Source: Woeseiaceae bacterium (lineage in GTDB: Bacteria; Pseudomonadota; Gammaproteobacteria; Steroidobacterales; Woeseiaceae). From it: a stretch of DNA of 64,000 nucleotides. The notes beneath the pieces were generated by a model. It made no database searches. It was not told where the DNA came from and saw only the letters and a program-made list of their open reading frames with translations. A program made the translations under genes and the position numbers. The DNA lies in the NCBI GenBank assembly GCA_021773035.1, contig JAJFKU010000064.1, positions 35,716-99,715 of the forward strand, in the 5' to 3' direction. Positions 20,001-27,305 of the stretch are shown piece by piece. Numbering within the stretch: position 1 is the stretch's first letter; every line of letters starts with the position of its first letter.

Positions 20001-20171
20001 ATATTGACGGTAGCTCTGTGCAGCACGCTCCAGGCTGTCTTCCAGATAGACGTCCTGAAGATCCGCGTCCACAGCATTCAGCTCACCGAGTGTTCCGGAT
20101 TTGACCGCCGACGTCGTGCAGGCGCTCGTCAGAGCGCCAATTATCACCACTACCAGCGCGTTCCTGATCAT
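17052..20171 (-). CDS. Large multi-TPR lipoprotein (GltD-like scaffold)
   Basis: 1039 residues. A short signal with lipobox ALTSAC places the lipid on Cys18. Almost the whole chain consists of TPR-like helical pairs such as QMSRAYDEIGQPDEAMEVMN, FRRGEYYFVRRKYRDAEVAY and YKQQFYDEALDRFIALLDY. The pattern recalls the YbgF/BamD type and the large GltD (AgmU) protein of Myxococcus. The last 45 residues are Gly/Glu-rich (LGVGGKGVEGEGVAGAEDPQ). The start overlaps the stop of the upstream TPR gene by 4 bases, indicating coupled translation. It probably forms the long periplasmic scaffold between the inner-membrane motor and the outer-membrane parts. The family-level assignment to TPR is secure; the Glt correspondence is inferred from size and position. 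Confidence 0.8.
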   Translation of the reverse strand: MIRNALVVVIIGALTSACTTSAVKSGTLGELNAVDADLQDVYLEDSLERAAQSYRQYLAETSQSKRTPEAMRRLADLQIEQAYGVMGSGEIREMASPEIATRRTFADVEPTAVSTTESSESDKEFERRALGRDEMFVPATDGEPTMVTVDGEEIPAGPREAIATYKQILERYPNYERNDKVLYQMSRAYDEIGQPDEAMEVMNQFVSEYPHSKYADEVQFRRGEYYFVRRKYRDAEVAYNSVIHMGDNFSYYELSLYKMGWTLYKQQFYDEALDRFIALLDYQKSIGYDFEQHDEQNEEHRVTDTFRVISLSFSNLGGPEVVGEYFSEKGHRSYDDKIYSNLGEFYFDKLRYDDAASMYRSFIDLNPYHQRSPYFSMRVVEIFDEANFPLLVVEAKKDFATRYTLSSEYWNRHDVDSAPEVAGFLKANLADLAGHYHALYQDDALVDEKGQHFDEAHRWYRQLLGSFPSDEETPQVNYQLADLLLENEDFGDAAHEYELTAYEYGDHDQASAAGYAAVFAYRQALARATGSLQRDVKEQTVESSLRFADTFVAHEQAPTVLGAAADDLYEMKDFIRAIDSASKLIKRYPETDPDLRRGAWAVVAHSSIDITEYQQAELAYANVLDLTPENDESRPAVIDGLAASIYKQAEQANLLEDYRAAADHFLRIKDLAPTSTIRTGAEYDAAAALMKLKDWNMAAGVLEEFRTAHPDHQLHNDATKQLAHIYREDGQLARSAAEHERISVEANDVELSREALLTAGELYDEADAMADAVRVYEQYVNDYPRPIDYAMETQKRLSEIYKERADYQRYNRILNAMVEFDREAGVDRTDRSRYLAGGAALVLAEQKYQQFAAIELVQPFEASLARKQSKMDESLAVLEDLVSYEVSDITAAATYMTAETYREFSRSLMESERPAGLSVAEMSDYELVIEEEAWPFEEQAIAVHEANFELLAAGVYNPWIQKSLDELAILMPGRYAKNESSHGFLESIDVFAYRMPVAPDLGVGGKGVEGEGVAGAEDPQLENKELTRIAAVTGIVSSN

Positions 20172-22042
20172 GGCGACTCCAGATTTGCCTGAGCCTGGGT
20201 TGCCCGGTCGTAACTGTCGGCCAGCGCGAATCGTGCCTTGTCGCCATAATTTTCGAGATGGTCACGACGTGCGACAAGTTGCTCTATTGCCAGCACTTCA
20301 AGCAGGCGTCCCTGACGTGCCATAAGCTGATCGATCTTCTCAACCGCTTTTTCGACGTCGGCCCGCAGTCGCCGCATCGGCTTGTCGTATCCGACGTAGC
20401 TATGCGTTGCCGCCTGTCGATTGCGAACGTACTCATCATATTCAGCCTGAACCATCGCCATAGCCTCGTCGAGGCTGCGTACGTTGCGGTCGAACTCGGT
20501 GAATCGCGCGTGATACTCCGTGTGCAAGGTATAGGTCAGTATCCCTTTCAGTCTTTTCACGCGCAGCAGAGTTTCCTGATACGTGCCGGTATCCCGAAAG
20601 GCATTAGTCTCAACCCTTTCGATGCGCGCGAGTAGCAGTTGTTCCTCTGGCGTCGCCAGAATCTCCGGACGCGGCATTGTCAGAAGGTCGTCACGACGCT
20701 TTAAGAGCATTTTGTGTTGTTCCACTCGCAGGCGCATTCTTGAGTCGAGCTTTCTGAATTGCTCGTCGACGTCAGGCAGCAATGGTTCGTAGTGACCCTC
20801 CCGGATATCGACCATTTCATCGAAGGCGTCGAAGCCGCCCTCCCAGGTCACGAGCTTGCGTCGCAGATCGGCAAGGTCGAGGTAATTTTGCAATCCCGTC
20901 TGGAAGTCGTGGGATGCGAGCAAGTCCATCAGATAATAGGTTTCCGGTGTTTCCGGAAGTGCTCTAAGACGTATTACCCAATCTTTATTCTGGCGAATCT
21001 CTTCGCGGACGAGCGCCTCGAGAAACTTCCCTGCCCGGATACCTTCGATTGATGAGTTGAGTTTCTTGATCTCACTGCCAAACGAATTGAGCGCACGACC
21101 GTAGTGAACGGCCGCGCGACCGTGGATATCGAGTTTGCCGTATGCGTAGGGCAAAGCCAGCAACGCTTCCTGAGTTGCGCTATCTGTAACCTCCCGCTCC
21201 GCGAGAATACTCCACGGGACAACGGCACGTTCGTAGTCGTTGATTGACATGCTGGCCCAGCCGGAACTCAACAATGCCTGGTTCGAGAAAGGACCATCGA
21301 GGCGGACTCGATTCAATGGCAACAGTGCGTTCTCGAACTCACCATCCTCGAGAAGAATGGTTCCGAGCACCAGGTTGGCCTTGTCACGAATGGCCAATTC
21401 ACTCTCATCTTTTGCCGTGATCTGGCCGGCGATATCCAGTTGCAGGAGAGCCGCGCTGCGTTGCCCGTTCTGCAAGTAAGCGATGCCCAGGTTGTACGCG
21501 GCAAAGCCGCCGAATTCATCAGATCTCTGCAGTTTTTTCAGCACCTCGACAGATTCGAGCTGCTTTCCCTGCGCCAGGTAAACGTTGGCGCGGAGAAATT
21601 CGATATCGTCGCGAATCGCGTACGGTATTTCGCCCTCAACTCGGTCCAGCGCCAGAAGCGCATCGTCCATTTGCTGTTTTTGAAAATGAATTCTTGCCAG
21701 GCGATAGGCCGCGTCGTTACGAATCGTCTCGTGCACGGCGCCTTCGAGAACGGCCCTTATGGCCCGGCCAGCCCGGTGGTGCATCCGGTATCGCAGTTCA
21801 AAGTCGCCGAGTGAAAATTCAGCATCGTCGATATGACTGTAGAGCGCATCGAGTTCGGGCTCATCAATCTGATCATGCTGGCGGACCTCGGTATCGAGGC
21901 GCTCCAGTGCCTCGAAGTACTGGCCCTGATACGCGTAGTAAAGCGCCTCGCCATAATAGAGGTCGTTCAGCTCCTGCGCGTGAGACGGGGCCGTCCCGAG
22001 CAGGAACAGTAGACCAATCGCTGGTATCGGTGCCCTCAGCAC
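20168..22042 (-). CDS. Secreted TPR protein with C-terminal coiled coil
   Basis: 624 residues with a cleavable signal peptide (IGLLFLLGTAPSHA). TPR-like repeats occupy about residues 25-310 (YYGEALYYAYQGQYFEALER, YNLGIAYLQNGQRSAALLQL). The C-terminal half is helical and charged, with likely coiled coils (for example MRRLRADVEKAVEKIDQLMA). It is periplasmic by prediction. The start lies just 2 bases after the stop of the upstream gene, and its end overlaps the GltD-like gene. It may correspond to the GltC-type or another periplasmic component of Glt-like systems, but I cannot fix the orthology from sequence reading alone. Confidence 0.75.
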   Translation of the reverse strand: MLRAPIPAIGLLFLLGTAPSHAQELNDLYYGEALYYAYQGQYFEALERLDTEVRQHDQIDEPELDALYSHIDDAEFSLGDFELRYRMHHRAGRAIRAVLEGAVHETIRNDAAYRLARIHFQKQQMDDALLALDRVEGEIPYAIRDDIEFLRANVYLAQGKQLESVEVLKKLQRSDEFGGFAAYNLGIAYLQNGQRSAALLQLDIAGQITAKDESELAIRDKANLVLGTILLEDGEFENALLPLNRVRLDGPFSNQALLSSGWASMSINDYERAVVPWSILAEREVTDSATQEALLALPYAYGKLDIHGRAAVHYGRALNSFGSEIKKLNSSIEGIRAGKFLEALVREEIRQNKDWVIRLRALPETPETYYLMDLLASHDFQTGLQNYLDLADLRRKLVTWEGGFDAFDEMVDIREGHYEPLLPDVDEQFRKLDSRMRLRVEQHKMLLKRRDDLLTMPRPEILATPEEQLLLARIERVETNAFRDTGTYQETLLRVKRLKGILTYTLHTEYHARFTEFDRNVRSLDEAMAMVQAEYDEYVRNRQAATHSYVGYDKPMRRLRADVEKAVEKIDQLMARQGRLLEVLAIEQLVARRDHLENYGDKARFALADSYDRATQAQANLESP

Positions 22043-22044
22043 GT

Positions 22045-22572
22045 TTACCAGTCTCCGACCTGAATTCTGTCAGATCCAAATCCTGGCCCGGCCAGGATTA
22101 TGCCCATAGCTTTTGGCTTCACACCCTTGGTGAGCGAGAAGCTGCCGGATTCTGTGAAGTCACTGCCATTCTTGAGCTTGCCGATCATAGTGACGTGCAG
22201 CTTGTGCTCGCCGGTCGTCAGATTGCCCGTATATATCTTCTGTACGCCGCCGTGTTGCAGCGCATCAAGTTCCTTGAAGCTGTATATGTGGTGCGTAGCC
22301 AGCTCGCCGTTAATTTCGATTTGCACGGCATCGAGGCGAAAATCTTCGTCCTCGGCAATCGACACAAACAGTGATACCTCGGTATGGGAAGGAAACAACA
22401 AGCGCTCTTCCAGCGTATTAAGCTCGGAGGCAATATTCAGCACATCCGACTTTATCTCCTGCACCTGGCCGTCCAGGCTACGCATGTTGTCGCTGGTCAA
22501 ATCGTCGGCAGTAACCAGCGACGGGCTGCCCACGATCAAAATCAACGCGAGTTTACGCATCTGAATTGACAT
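22045..22572 (-). CDS. Small secreted beta-rich protein, first gene of the motor operon
   Basis: 175 residues. A signal peptide (ALILIVGSPSLVTA) is followed by a short predicted coiled coil (NMRSLDGQVQEIKSDVLNIA) and then a beta-sandwich-like region (VQIEINGELATHHIYSFKEL, GEHKLHVTMIGKLKNGSDFT). No named family is recognised. AAGGATG precedes the ATG by 5 bases. It is the promoter-proximal gene of the minus-strand cluster and probably a periplasmic subunit; the coiled coil could allow trimer formation. Confidence 0.7.
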   Translation of the reverse strand: MSIQMRKLALILIVGSPSLVTADDLTSDNMRSLDGQVQEIKSDVLNIASELNTLEERLLFPSHTEVSLFVSIAEDEDFRLDAVQIEINGELATHHIYSFKELDALQHGGVQKIYTGNLTTGEHKLHVTMIGKLKNGSDFTESGSFSLTKGVKPKAMGIILAGPGFGSDRIQVGDW

Positions 22573-23066
22573 CGTTCACATCCTTATGGCTTTACATAAT
22601 CCATTAGCTGCGAGAAGCAGCGCATAACGAGCCCACCACTTCTCGCGGCAGGCACCAGTTTCAGGGATGTTCCCGTGCAGGTCTGTGACCTGCTGCTCAG
22701 ATTCGCCGGCATTGGGATGTGCCCGGTTTCACGATTCCCGGTGCCTACCTGCTAGAAGCGCTAACTGTGAATGCACAGCACATTGCCGCATTGCTGGGAA
22801 TCGCCAATCCTTCCGATTAGATTGCCTTGGTTCTCGTGCTGTCGGCCAAGGAATTAGCCCCCTTGGGGTCAATAGGTGTCCGTCGGGCCATCTTTTTGGT
22901 CCATTGATGTGACCGGTCAACACTCTGAAATATGGTGGTCAGGGGTGGAATGGACGCAAGCGCCTGTCGTCGCTGCGTTGCTCGATTTGCAGCACCGTGC
23001 AGGACTGTGCGCAACTCATTCGCGCAAAACTCACGCACGAATTCTCTCACCACTGGATACAGCCGA
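22573..23066. other. Intergenic region, 494 bases
   Basis: This gap lies between the motor operon and the serine hydrolase gene, both on the minus strand, so it should hold the operon promoter. I see no convincing coding sequence, tRNA or classical promoter. The part from 22976 onward is one of two diverged copies of a sequence also found at 27120-27214 and is listed separately. Confidence 0.5.
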
Positions 23067-23126
23067 TTATCGAAACATCGCTGCGGAGAAATTGACGACG
23101 AGTATGCGGCCATTACCCAATTCGGC
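22976..23126. repeat. Diverged repeat, copy A
   Basis: The block CGTTGCTCGATTTG, then TGCAGGACTGTGCG and CTCACGCACGAA, aligns in order with 27120-27190. The stretch AGTATG to CCAATTCGGC (23101-23124) aligns with 27187-27213. Copy A carries about 60 extra bases between the two parts. Its right end lies inside the 3' end of the serine hydrolase gene. Identity is roughly two thirds by eye, so these are old copies. The nature of the ancestral sequence is unknown. Confidence 0.45.
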
Positions 23127-24521
23127 CTGACAAGTGATGCAACCTGAACTGGCGAAAGTACACCGCATGTCGACAACGCCTATACTCGTGACTATCTTCA
23201 GTGCGTAACCGCTACTGCCCCGGACCAACAAAGACGGCCAGCCCAACTTCAATTCCTTACCTAGCGAGTGGCGCACCAGATACTCGCTTAGGGCGCCCAA
23301 GTTATCCGAAAATCTACATGTCACTGAACTTCCGTCACAGATAAGCGCTCCTGATATTTCGTCACCATCGAAGGACCCGGTGTAGTCGTGATGGCCACCG
23401 AGTATTGCCGGCGATTGATTCTCAAGAACGATATTCGCCAACGCAAATCCGGTTCTCTCTATCGAAGCGGTCCATGCAGCATTGGACAGAAATGCAATGC
23501 TGAGACCGATCTCCGGATACAAAACAAGTGCTGAACGGGCTCCCTGGGTGACACCCGCATGGTGGTACACGGTTCGACCAGACAGGTCCTTGCCAACGCG
23601 CCAGCCGAAAGCAACTTCGTAAAAATACCTCCCTGTCTTTTCGCCATTGCGCAACGTGATGGGCCGAAATAGTAGTTCGCGCGTTTCCTCGTCGATTTGC
23701 GGGCTGTTCAACACCGCGTCTCCAAAATAGGCGAGATCAGTGGCGCTGGCCACAAAGCCCGTACCGAAGGGATTGTAGGATCGGTCCATTGGATTCAGCA
23801 TTTTGGGACCATCAGAATCTACTGAATATAGATTTGATCGTAAAGAGTCTCGCGACTGGAATTCTTCAAGCACGGGTGAATTCCGCTCGGCAAATTCTTT
23901 GACAAATGCGCTCGATGATTCGCGAATTGGCTCGCCGGAAATAGCCTCGTAGAGTGCGCTTAGAATCGTGTAACCGTGCGACGAATACGAATAGGAGTCG
24001 CCCGGTATGCTGATCAGCGGACGATCTCCAACAGACTCCAGAGCTTCGATCGCCGTATCGTAGTGAGTCATTCCTCTCAGACCGTCCCGAGCCTGGTAGT
24101 GGGGCAAGCCCGACGTATGCGCCAGCAACTGCAATGTGGTGAGGCTCCGATACTGCTCGGGCAGACCGCCGAGATAGTCGCCAATTGGCGCTCCCGGATC
24201 AAGCTCTCCCCTTTGCACCATCAGTGCAAGCATCGTGGCGCCTATCACCTTCGAGACACTGGCAAGACGAAACCGATGTTCGGGGAGTGCCTCGACCTGG
24301 TTTCGTATATCGACTTTCCCAACGGTGGAACGCGCCAACACCTGTCCATTCCGTACAATTGCGACCGACAATGCTGGCACCTGAGTTATTTCCCGTAGCT
24401 TGGAAAGCATCACTTCGATGCTATCGAACGAATTGTCATTCGCGTCGGCGCCAACACATAGTCGTGTAAGGCCAATCAACGCTATCAGAGCAAAGCGACC
24501 ACGCCGGAAACGTATTCTCAT
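23067..24521 (-). CDS. Secreted class C beta-lactamase-family serine hydrolase
   Basis: 484 residues from the ATG at 24521, chosen because it begins directly with a signal peptide (MRIRFRRGRFALIALIGLTR); an in-frame ATG 66 bases upstream would add an unlikely leader. The beta-lactamase/DD-peptidase fold motifs are present: SVSK with nucleophile Ser (LASVSKVIGATMLA), YSS in the Tyr motif position (YSYSSHGYT), and HHAG in place of KTG. A C-terminal ~110-residue extra domain with several Cys is typical of these family members. They hydrolyse peptides or esters more often than antibiotics. The gene follows the membrane-anchored regulator by 117 bases in the same orientation, so the regulator may control it. 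Substrate unknown. Confidence 0.85.
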   Translation of the reverse strand: MRIRFRRGRFALIALIGLTRLCVGADANDNSFDSIEVMLSKLREITQVPALSVAIVRNGQVLARSTVGKVDIRNQVEALPEHRFRLASVSKVIGATMLALMVQRGELDPGAPIGDYLGGLPEQYRSLTTLQLLAHTSGLPHYQARDGLRGMTHYDTAIEALESVGDRPLISIPGDSYSYSSHGYTILSALYEAISGEPIRESSSAFVKEFAERNSPVLEEFQSRDSLRSNLYSVDSDGPKMLNPMDRSYNPFGTGFVASATDLAYFGDAVLNSPQIDEETRELLFRPITLRNGEKTGRYFYEVAFGWRVGKDLSGRTVYHHAGVTQGARSALVLYPEIGLSIAFLSNAAWTASIERTGFALANIVLENQSPAILGGHHDYTGSFDGDEISGALICDGSSVTCRFSDNLGALSEYLVRHSLGKELKLGWPSLLVRGSSGYALKIVTSIGVVDMRCTFASSGCITCQAELGNGRILVVNFSAAMFR

Positions 24522-24638
24522 GAAGAGCACTCTTGTGTTTGTAAATGGCAGACATGAAACACCGCCACTGTGGCGGCAGCCAGTCATGTTTGGTCAAGAG
24601 CGGTTAAGTGATAGCAGGAAGGGCAAAAAGAGTGAACA

Positions 24639-25490
24639 TCAATCCGGGTCACTGGCAAGATTGCGCAGTCTTGCCCAGGTAGGATGGTCGTCGTTATTCA
24701 AGGGTGTGGCGGTGAGAGGCAGAGCACCAGACTCGAGGATTCGTTCAACCGCTGCCGTTTGTGCCGTCAACAATCTGGCCATCTCAGCAGCATCGTCCAT
24801 CGCAACCAGATCGCTTCTGAGAGTGCTCGCTGTTTTCGGCTCGAGTAATTGCATGCGAACCATAGGTTGGCCATCGCTTTCGAAAAACGTCCATATCGAT
24901 ATCAGTGCGGCTCTTGTTTGTCGCGCCTGATAAGTAAGCGATTGCTCCGGCTCTCTCTTGGCAGCAACGAATATGATCTTGTCGCTCGATGAAAGCTCGA
25001 TCATCCACATTTGCTCCCACTTGGCACCCTCACCGAGAGTAAATTCCGTTGCAGAATCGGGCCAAAAAACAACTCGGCTGTTCGGTGGCGGATCGTACGG
25101 TTGCCGCGCCTGCCAGACGTAAATAGCTATAACTGACAGTGCGGCCACCAGCCCGAATGCAACCAAAATTCGTCGGCCAGGAATTACGTTCTTATACGCC
25201 TGCCCTCCGTCATGTACAACAAGCCTATAGCCCTGCCCACGTACCGACTGAACAAAACAATCCTCAATACGGGCCTCCTCCAACGCTTTTCGCAATAGAA
25301 ATATGCGTTGTTTGAGTGTGTCGGGGGACACGGTAACGTTGCCCCAGACTTCGTCCGTCAGCACGGCAATTGAGACGACCTCGTTCTTATGCTCAAGGAG
25401 CTTCGCAAACAGTGTAAATGTCAGAGGTTGTAGCTCCACCACGTCGGAGCCGATAACTATTTTGTGGTGGATGGGATCTAGGGAAATCAA
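24639..25490 (-). CDS. ToxR/CadC-like winged-helix membrane regulator
   Basis: 283 residues with a TTG start. The N-terminal ~95 residues form an OmpR-type winged helix (LQPLTFTLFAKLLEHKNEVV through VRGQGYRLVVHDGG). One membrane helix lies at about 105-127 (RRILVAFGLVAALSVIAIYVW). The remaining ~150 residues are periplasmic, without a recognised sensor domain. Such one-component regulators sense an envelope or external signal and act on DNA while anchored in the membrane. It is transcribed divergently from the secreted YD-like gene (98-base gap) and upstream of the serine hydrolase, so both are likely targets. Confidence 0.85.
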   Translation of the reverse strand: MISLDPIHHKIVIGSDVVELQPLTFTLFAKLLEHKNEVVSIAVLTDEVWGNVTVSPDTLKQRIFLLRKALEEARIEDCFVQSVRGQGYRLVVHDGGQAYKNVIPGRRILVAFGLVAALSVIAIYVWQARQPYDPPPNSRVVFWPDSATEFTLGEGAKWEQMWMIELSSSDKIIFVAAKREPEQSLTYQARQTRAALISIWTFFESDGQPMVRMQLLEPKTASTLRSDLVAMDDAAEMARLLTAQTAAVERILESGALPLTATPLNNDDHPTWARLRNLASDPD

Positions 25491-25588
25491 GGGCTGGCCT
25501 TTACCTTTGTTTACTAATCTTGATTGGATGCGACTAACGATTGTCCATAGGGTGTGGCGGCGAATGTTACTTCTATTAGGATGAACCC

Positions 25589-26944
25589 ATGCGTTGCAAA
25601 GACCGTATTGCCTTACTCCTGTTTACTATCGTAGCTCCGGCATATGGAAGTCAATTCGATGTACCGCCTATCGCCGCCGTCCAGGTAGCATACTTTACAC
25701 ACATGACTTTTCGAGAAACACCTTTTGCTGATCTTCGCGGCATCTATCCAATAACTGAAGAACATTCCAAAGATCGTAACCATTACAGGTTTTCGTACGA
25801 TGCCAGTGGCAGGCCGGTCGAAGTGTCATTCCGGCTGGGCGACGATATACGAAATCTCAACGTATCCAGCAATGCACTTAATTTCGCACCCGTCATCCGC
25901 ATAAAGTACGAAGAAGGAATGGAAGTGCGAACGTTTTTTGATCGCTTCATGAACCCGATACTGGGGAATGGTGCCTTCCGCGAAGTGTACGAAGTCGATG
26001 AGAATGGCAATCGCAGATCTTTGAGATTCTATGACGTCGAGGACGCGCAAATCGAGTCAGACTGGGGCATACATACCTATGAATGGTCCGTGGACAGACG
26101 TGGCACGGTCACCGAAACCCGGTCTGATAGCCACGGCGAGCCTGTATCTATTCGACCGCACTTTCCGTTCTACTGCGTTAAGCTCCACTATGATCAACAG
26201 GGACTGCTCGCCTTGATGGAAAACTATGGCACGACGTGCGAAGAATTGACCTTGAACAACATGCATGCCGCGCAAGACAAGCTTCAATACAATGCCAGCG
26301 GCGGCTTCTACGCCTGGAATGTTTATGATGCAGAAGAGAAACGATCAGTCGGCAATGGTCCTATGGTTGCCCGTGGCATCATGGAACGAGATGACCTGGG
26401 CCATACAACCCGGGAATATTTCGAGGGCGTCGATGGTGAAATGATGACTAGCGCACACGGCTGGACTAACACTTACGCCAGCTTCGATGAACACGGTAAC
26501 ATGATCGAGCGATTCAACCACGACGCTACTGGTAAGCGAACAAATAACCCCCTGCTCGGGTATTCCGGTTATGTCCTTACCTATAACGAAAGCGGTAAAC
26601 ATCGCACAAGCCTGACGTATCAAAACGCAGACAGTAGTCCAGCCACCCACCGGGCCCGTGGTTTTCACTCCGTCAGGACTGAATATGATGCCAGGGGCAT
26701 TCGAGTTCGGTCTCGGTTTGAGGATTCGGATGGAAATCTGGTCAACCGGAAAGATTTCTGCGCGGCGGTTTTTGAGTATGCGTATGACGACAACGATCGA
26801 CTCGTCTCCATGAAGCTTTTCGACGAAGAGCTGATGCCGGCTCGTCATTGCAACAATGGATGGCATGAGATGACGTACCACTATCACCCAAGCGGGCCCT
26901 TGTCTCATATCGTCCGGAAGCGCGACATCTCCGGCCCGACCTGA
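25589..26944 (+). CDS. Secreted YD/RHS-like repeat protein
   Basis: 451 residues. The signal peptide is CKDRIALLLFTIVAPAYG. The mature chain is built from loose ~25-residue beta-hairpin repeats with the pattern Y/F-D-x-x-G-x-x-x-x-x-x-F: FSYDASGRPVEVSFR, YEVDENGNRRSLRFYD, YASFDEHGNMIERFNHD, FEYAYDDNDRLVSMKLFD. These resemble YD/RHS repeats but no toxin tip or core box is seen, so it is not a classic RHS toxin. AGGA lies 7 bases before the ATG. The divergent membrane regulator next door suggests controlled secretion to the periplasm or surface. Function unknown. Confidence 0.7.
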   Translation: MRCKDRIALLLFTIVAPAYGSQFDVPPIAAVQVAYFTHMTFRETPFADLRGIYPITEEHSKDRNHYRFSYDASGRPVEVSFRLGDDIRNLNVSSNALNFAPVIRIKYEEGMEVRTFFDRFMNPILGNGAFREVYEVDENGNRRSLRFYDVEDAQIESDWGIHTYEWSVDRRGTVTETRSDSHGEPVSIRPHFPFYCVKLHYDQQGLLALMENYGTTCEELTLNNMHAAQDKLQYNASGGFYAWNVYDAEEKRSVGNGPMVARGIMERDDLGHTTREYFEGVDGEMMTSAHGWTNTYASFDEHGNMIERFNHDATGKRTNNPLLGYSGYVLTYNESGKHRTSLTYQNADSSPATHRARGFHSVRTEYDARGIRVRSRFEDSDGNLVNRKDFCAAVFEYAYDDNDRLVSMKLFDEELMPARHCNNGWHEMTYHYHPSGPLSHIVRKRDISGPT

Positions 26945-26950
26945 ATGGAA

Positions 26951-27070
26951 TGGTGGCGAGGGGCGGATCAGTTCGCGAAGCGAACTAAGACGGCGAAGTC
27001 GCCCGAAGGGTGAGAGCCGGCCTCAACCGGTTCGAGTCAATCCAACCACCGACACGCGGATTTTCAGTCG
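26951..27070 (-). repeat. Palindrome-rich element resembling a split tRNA-Phe 3' half
   Basis: On the minus strand, 27041-27069 reads like an anticodon arm and variable loop with GAA anticodon context (GACTGAAAATCCGCGTGTCG, then GTGGTT). The stretch 26951-26967 reads TCCGCCCCTCGCCACCA, the matching T-arm/acceptor end with CCA. Between them are about 73 extra bases holding perfect hairpins, GTTCGC-GAA-GCGAAC (26971-26985) and GGCGA-AG-TCGCC (26992-27003). The 5' half of a tRNA is absent. It could be a relic attachment site, a tRNA-derived repeat family member, or a terminator region for the preceding gene. Confidence 0.45.
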
Positions 27071-27119
27071 CAGGCCGAATCGCCTGAGCCCTTATTTTTC
27101 AAGCGGTTACCAGGACGTT

Positions 27120-27214
27120 CGTTGCTCAATTTGACGTACAATGCAGGATTTTGCGTATCTGATCCACGCAATACTCACGCACGGAAAGTATGACCACGGC
27201 ATCACTCAATTCGC
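27120..27214. repeat. Diverged repeat, copy B
   Basis: This is the partner of the sequence at 22976-23126. Shared blocks are CGTTGCTCRATTTG, TGCAGGAYT, ACTCACGCACG and AGTATG followed by CYCAATTCG. It lies directly upstream of the tal promoter region. Together the copies bracket the serine hydrolase, regulator and YD-like genes. The interval 26945-27305 contains no protein gene. Confidence 0.45.
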
Positions 27215-27231
27215 ATTCCATCGGCCAGAAT

Positions 27232-27246
27232 GAAAACGTTTATATT
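27232..27246. promoter_or_regulatory. LacI-family operator upstream of tal
   Basis: GAAAACGTTTATATT, whose reverse complement AATATAAACGTTTTC matches the sites at 32869-32883 and 45046-45058. The core AAACGTTT is a typical LacI/PurR-family palindrome. It lies 60 bases before the tal start codon, suggesting control by the LacI-type regulator at 34042-35124. Confidence 0.6.
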
Positions 27247-27305
27247 TCCTCCCTAAAGTGCCATTATCCCGGCCGCCCTCTCGAAAAATTAGGAAGCGAA
27301 TCAGC

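Noticed and set aside
22817..23176. 119-codon minus-strand frame between the motor operon and the serine hydrolase
   Set aside because: It overlaps the real 3' end of the hydrolase in another frame and covers the diverged repeat. No domain is recognised.
23067..24521. Antibiotic-resistance beta-lactamase
   Set aside because: The fold motifs are of the broad class C/DD-peptidase family with HHAG in place of KTG, and the protein is over 100 residues longer than AmpC. Resistance is not supported.
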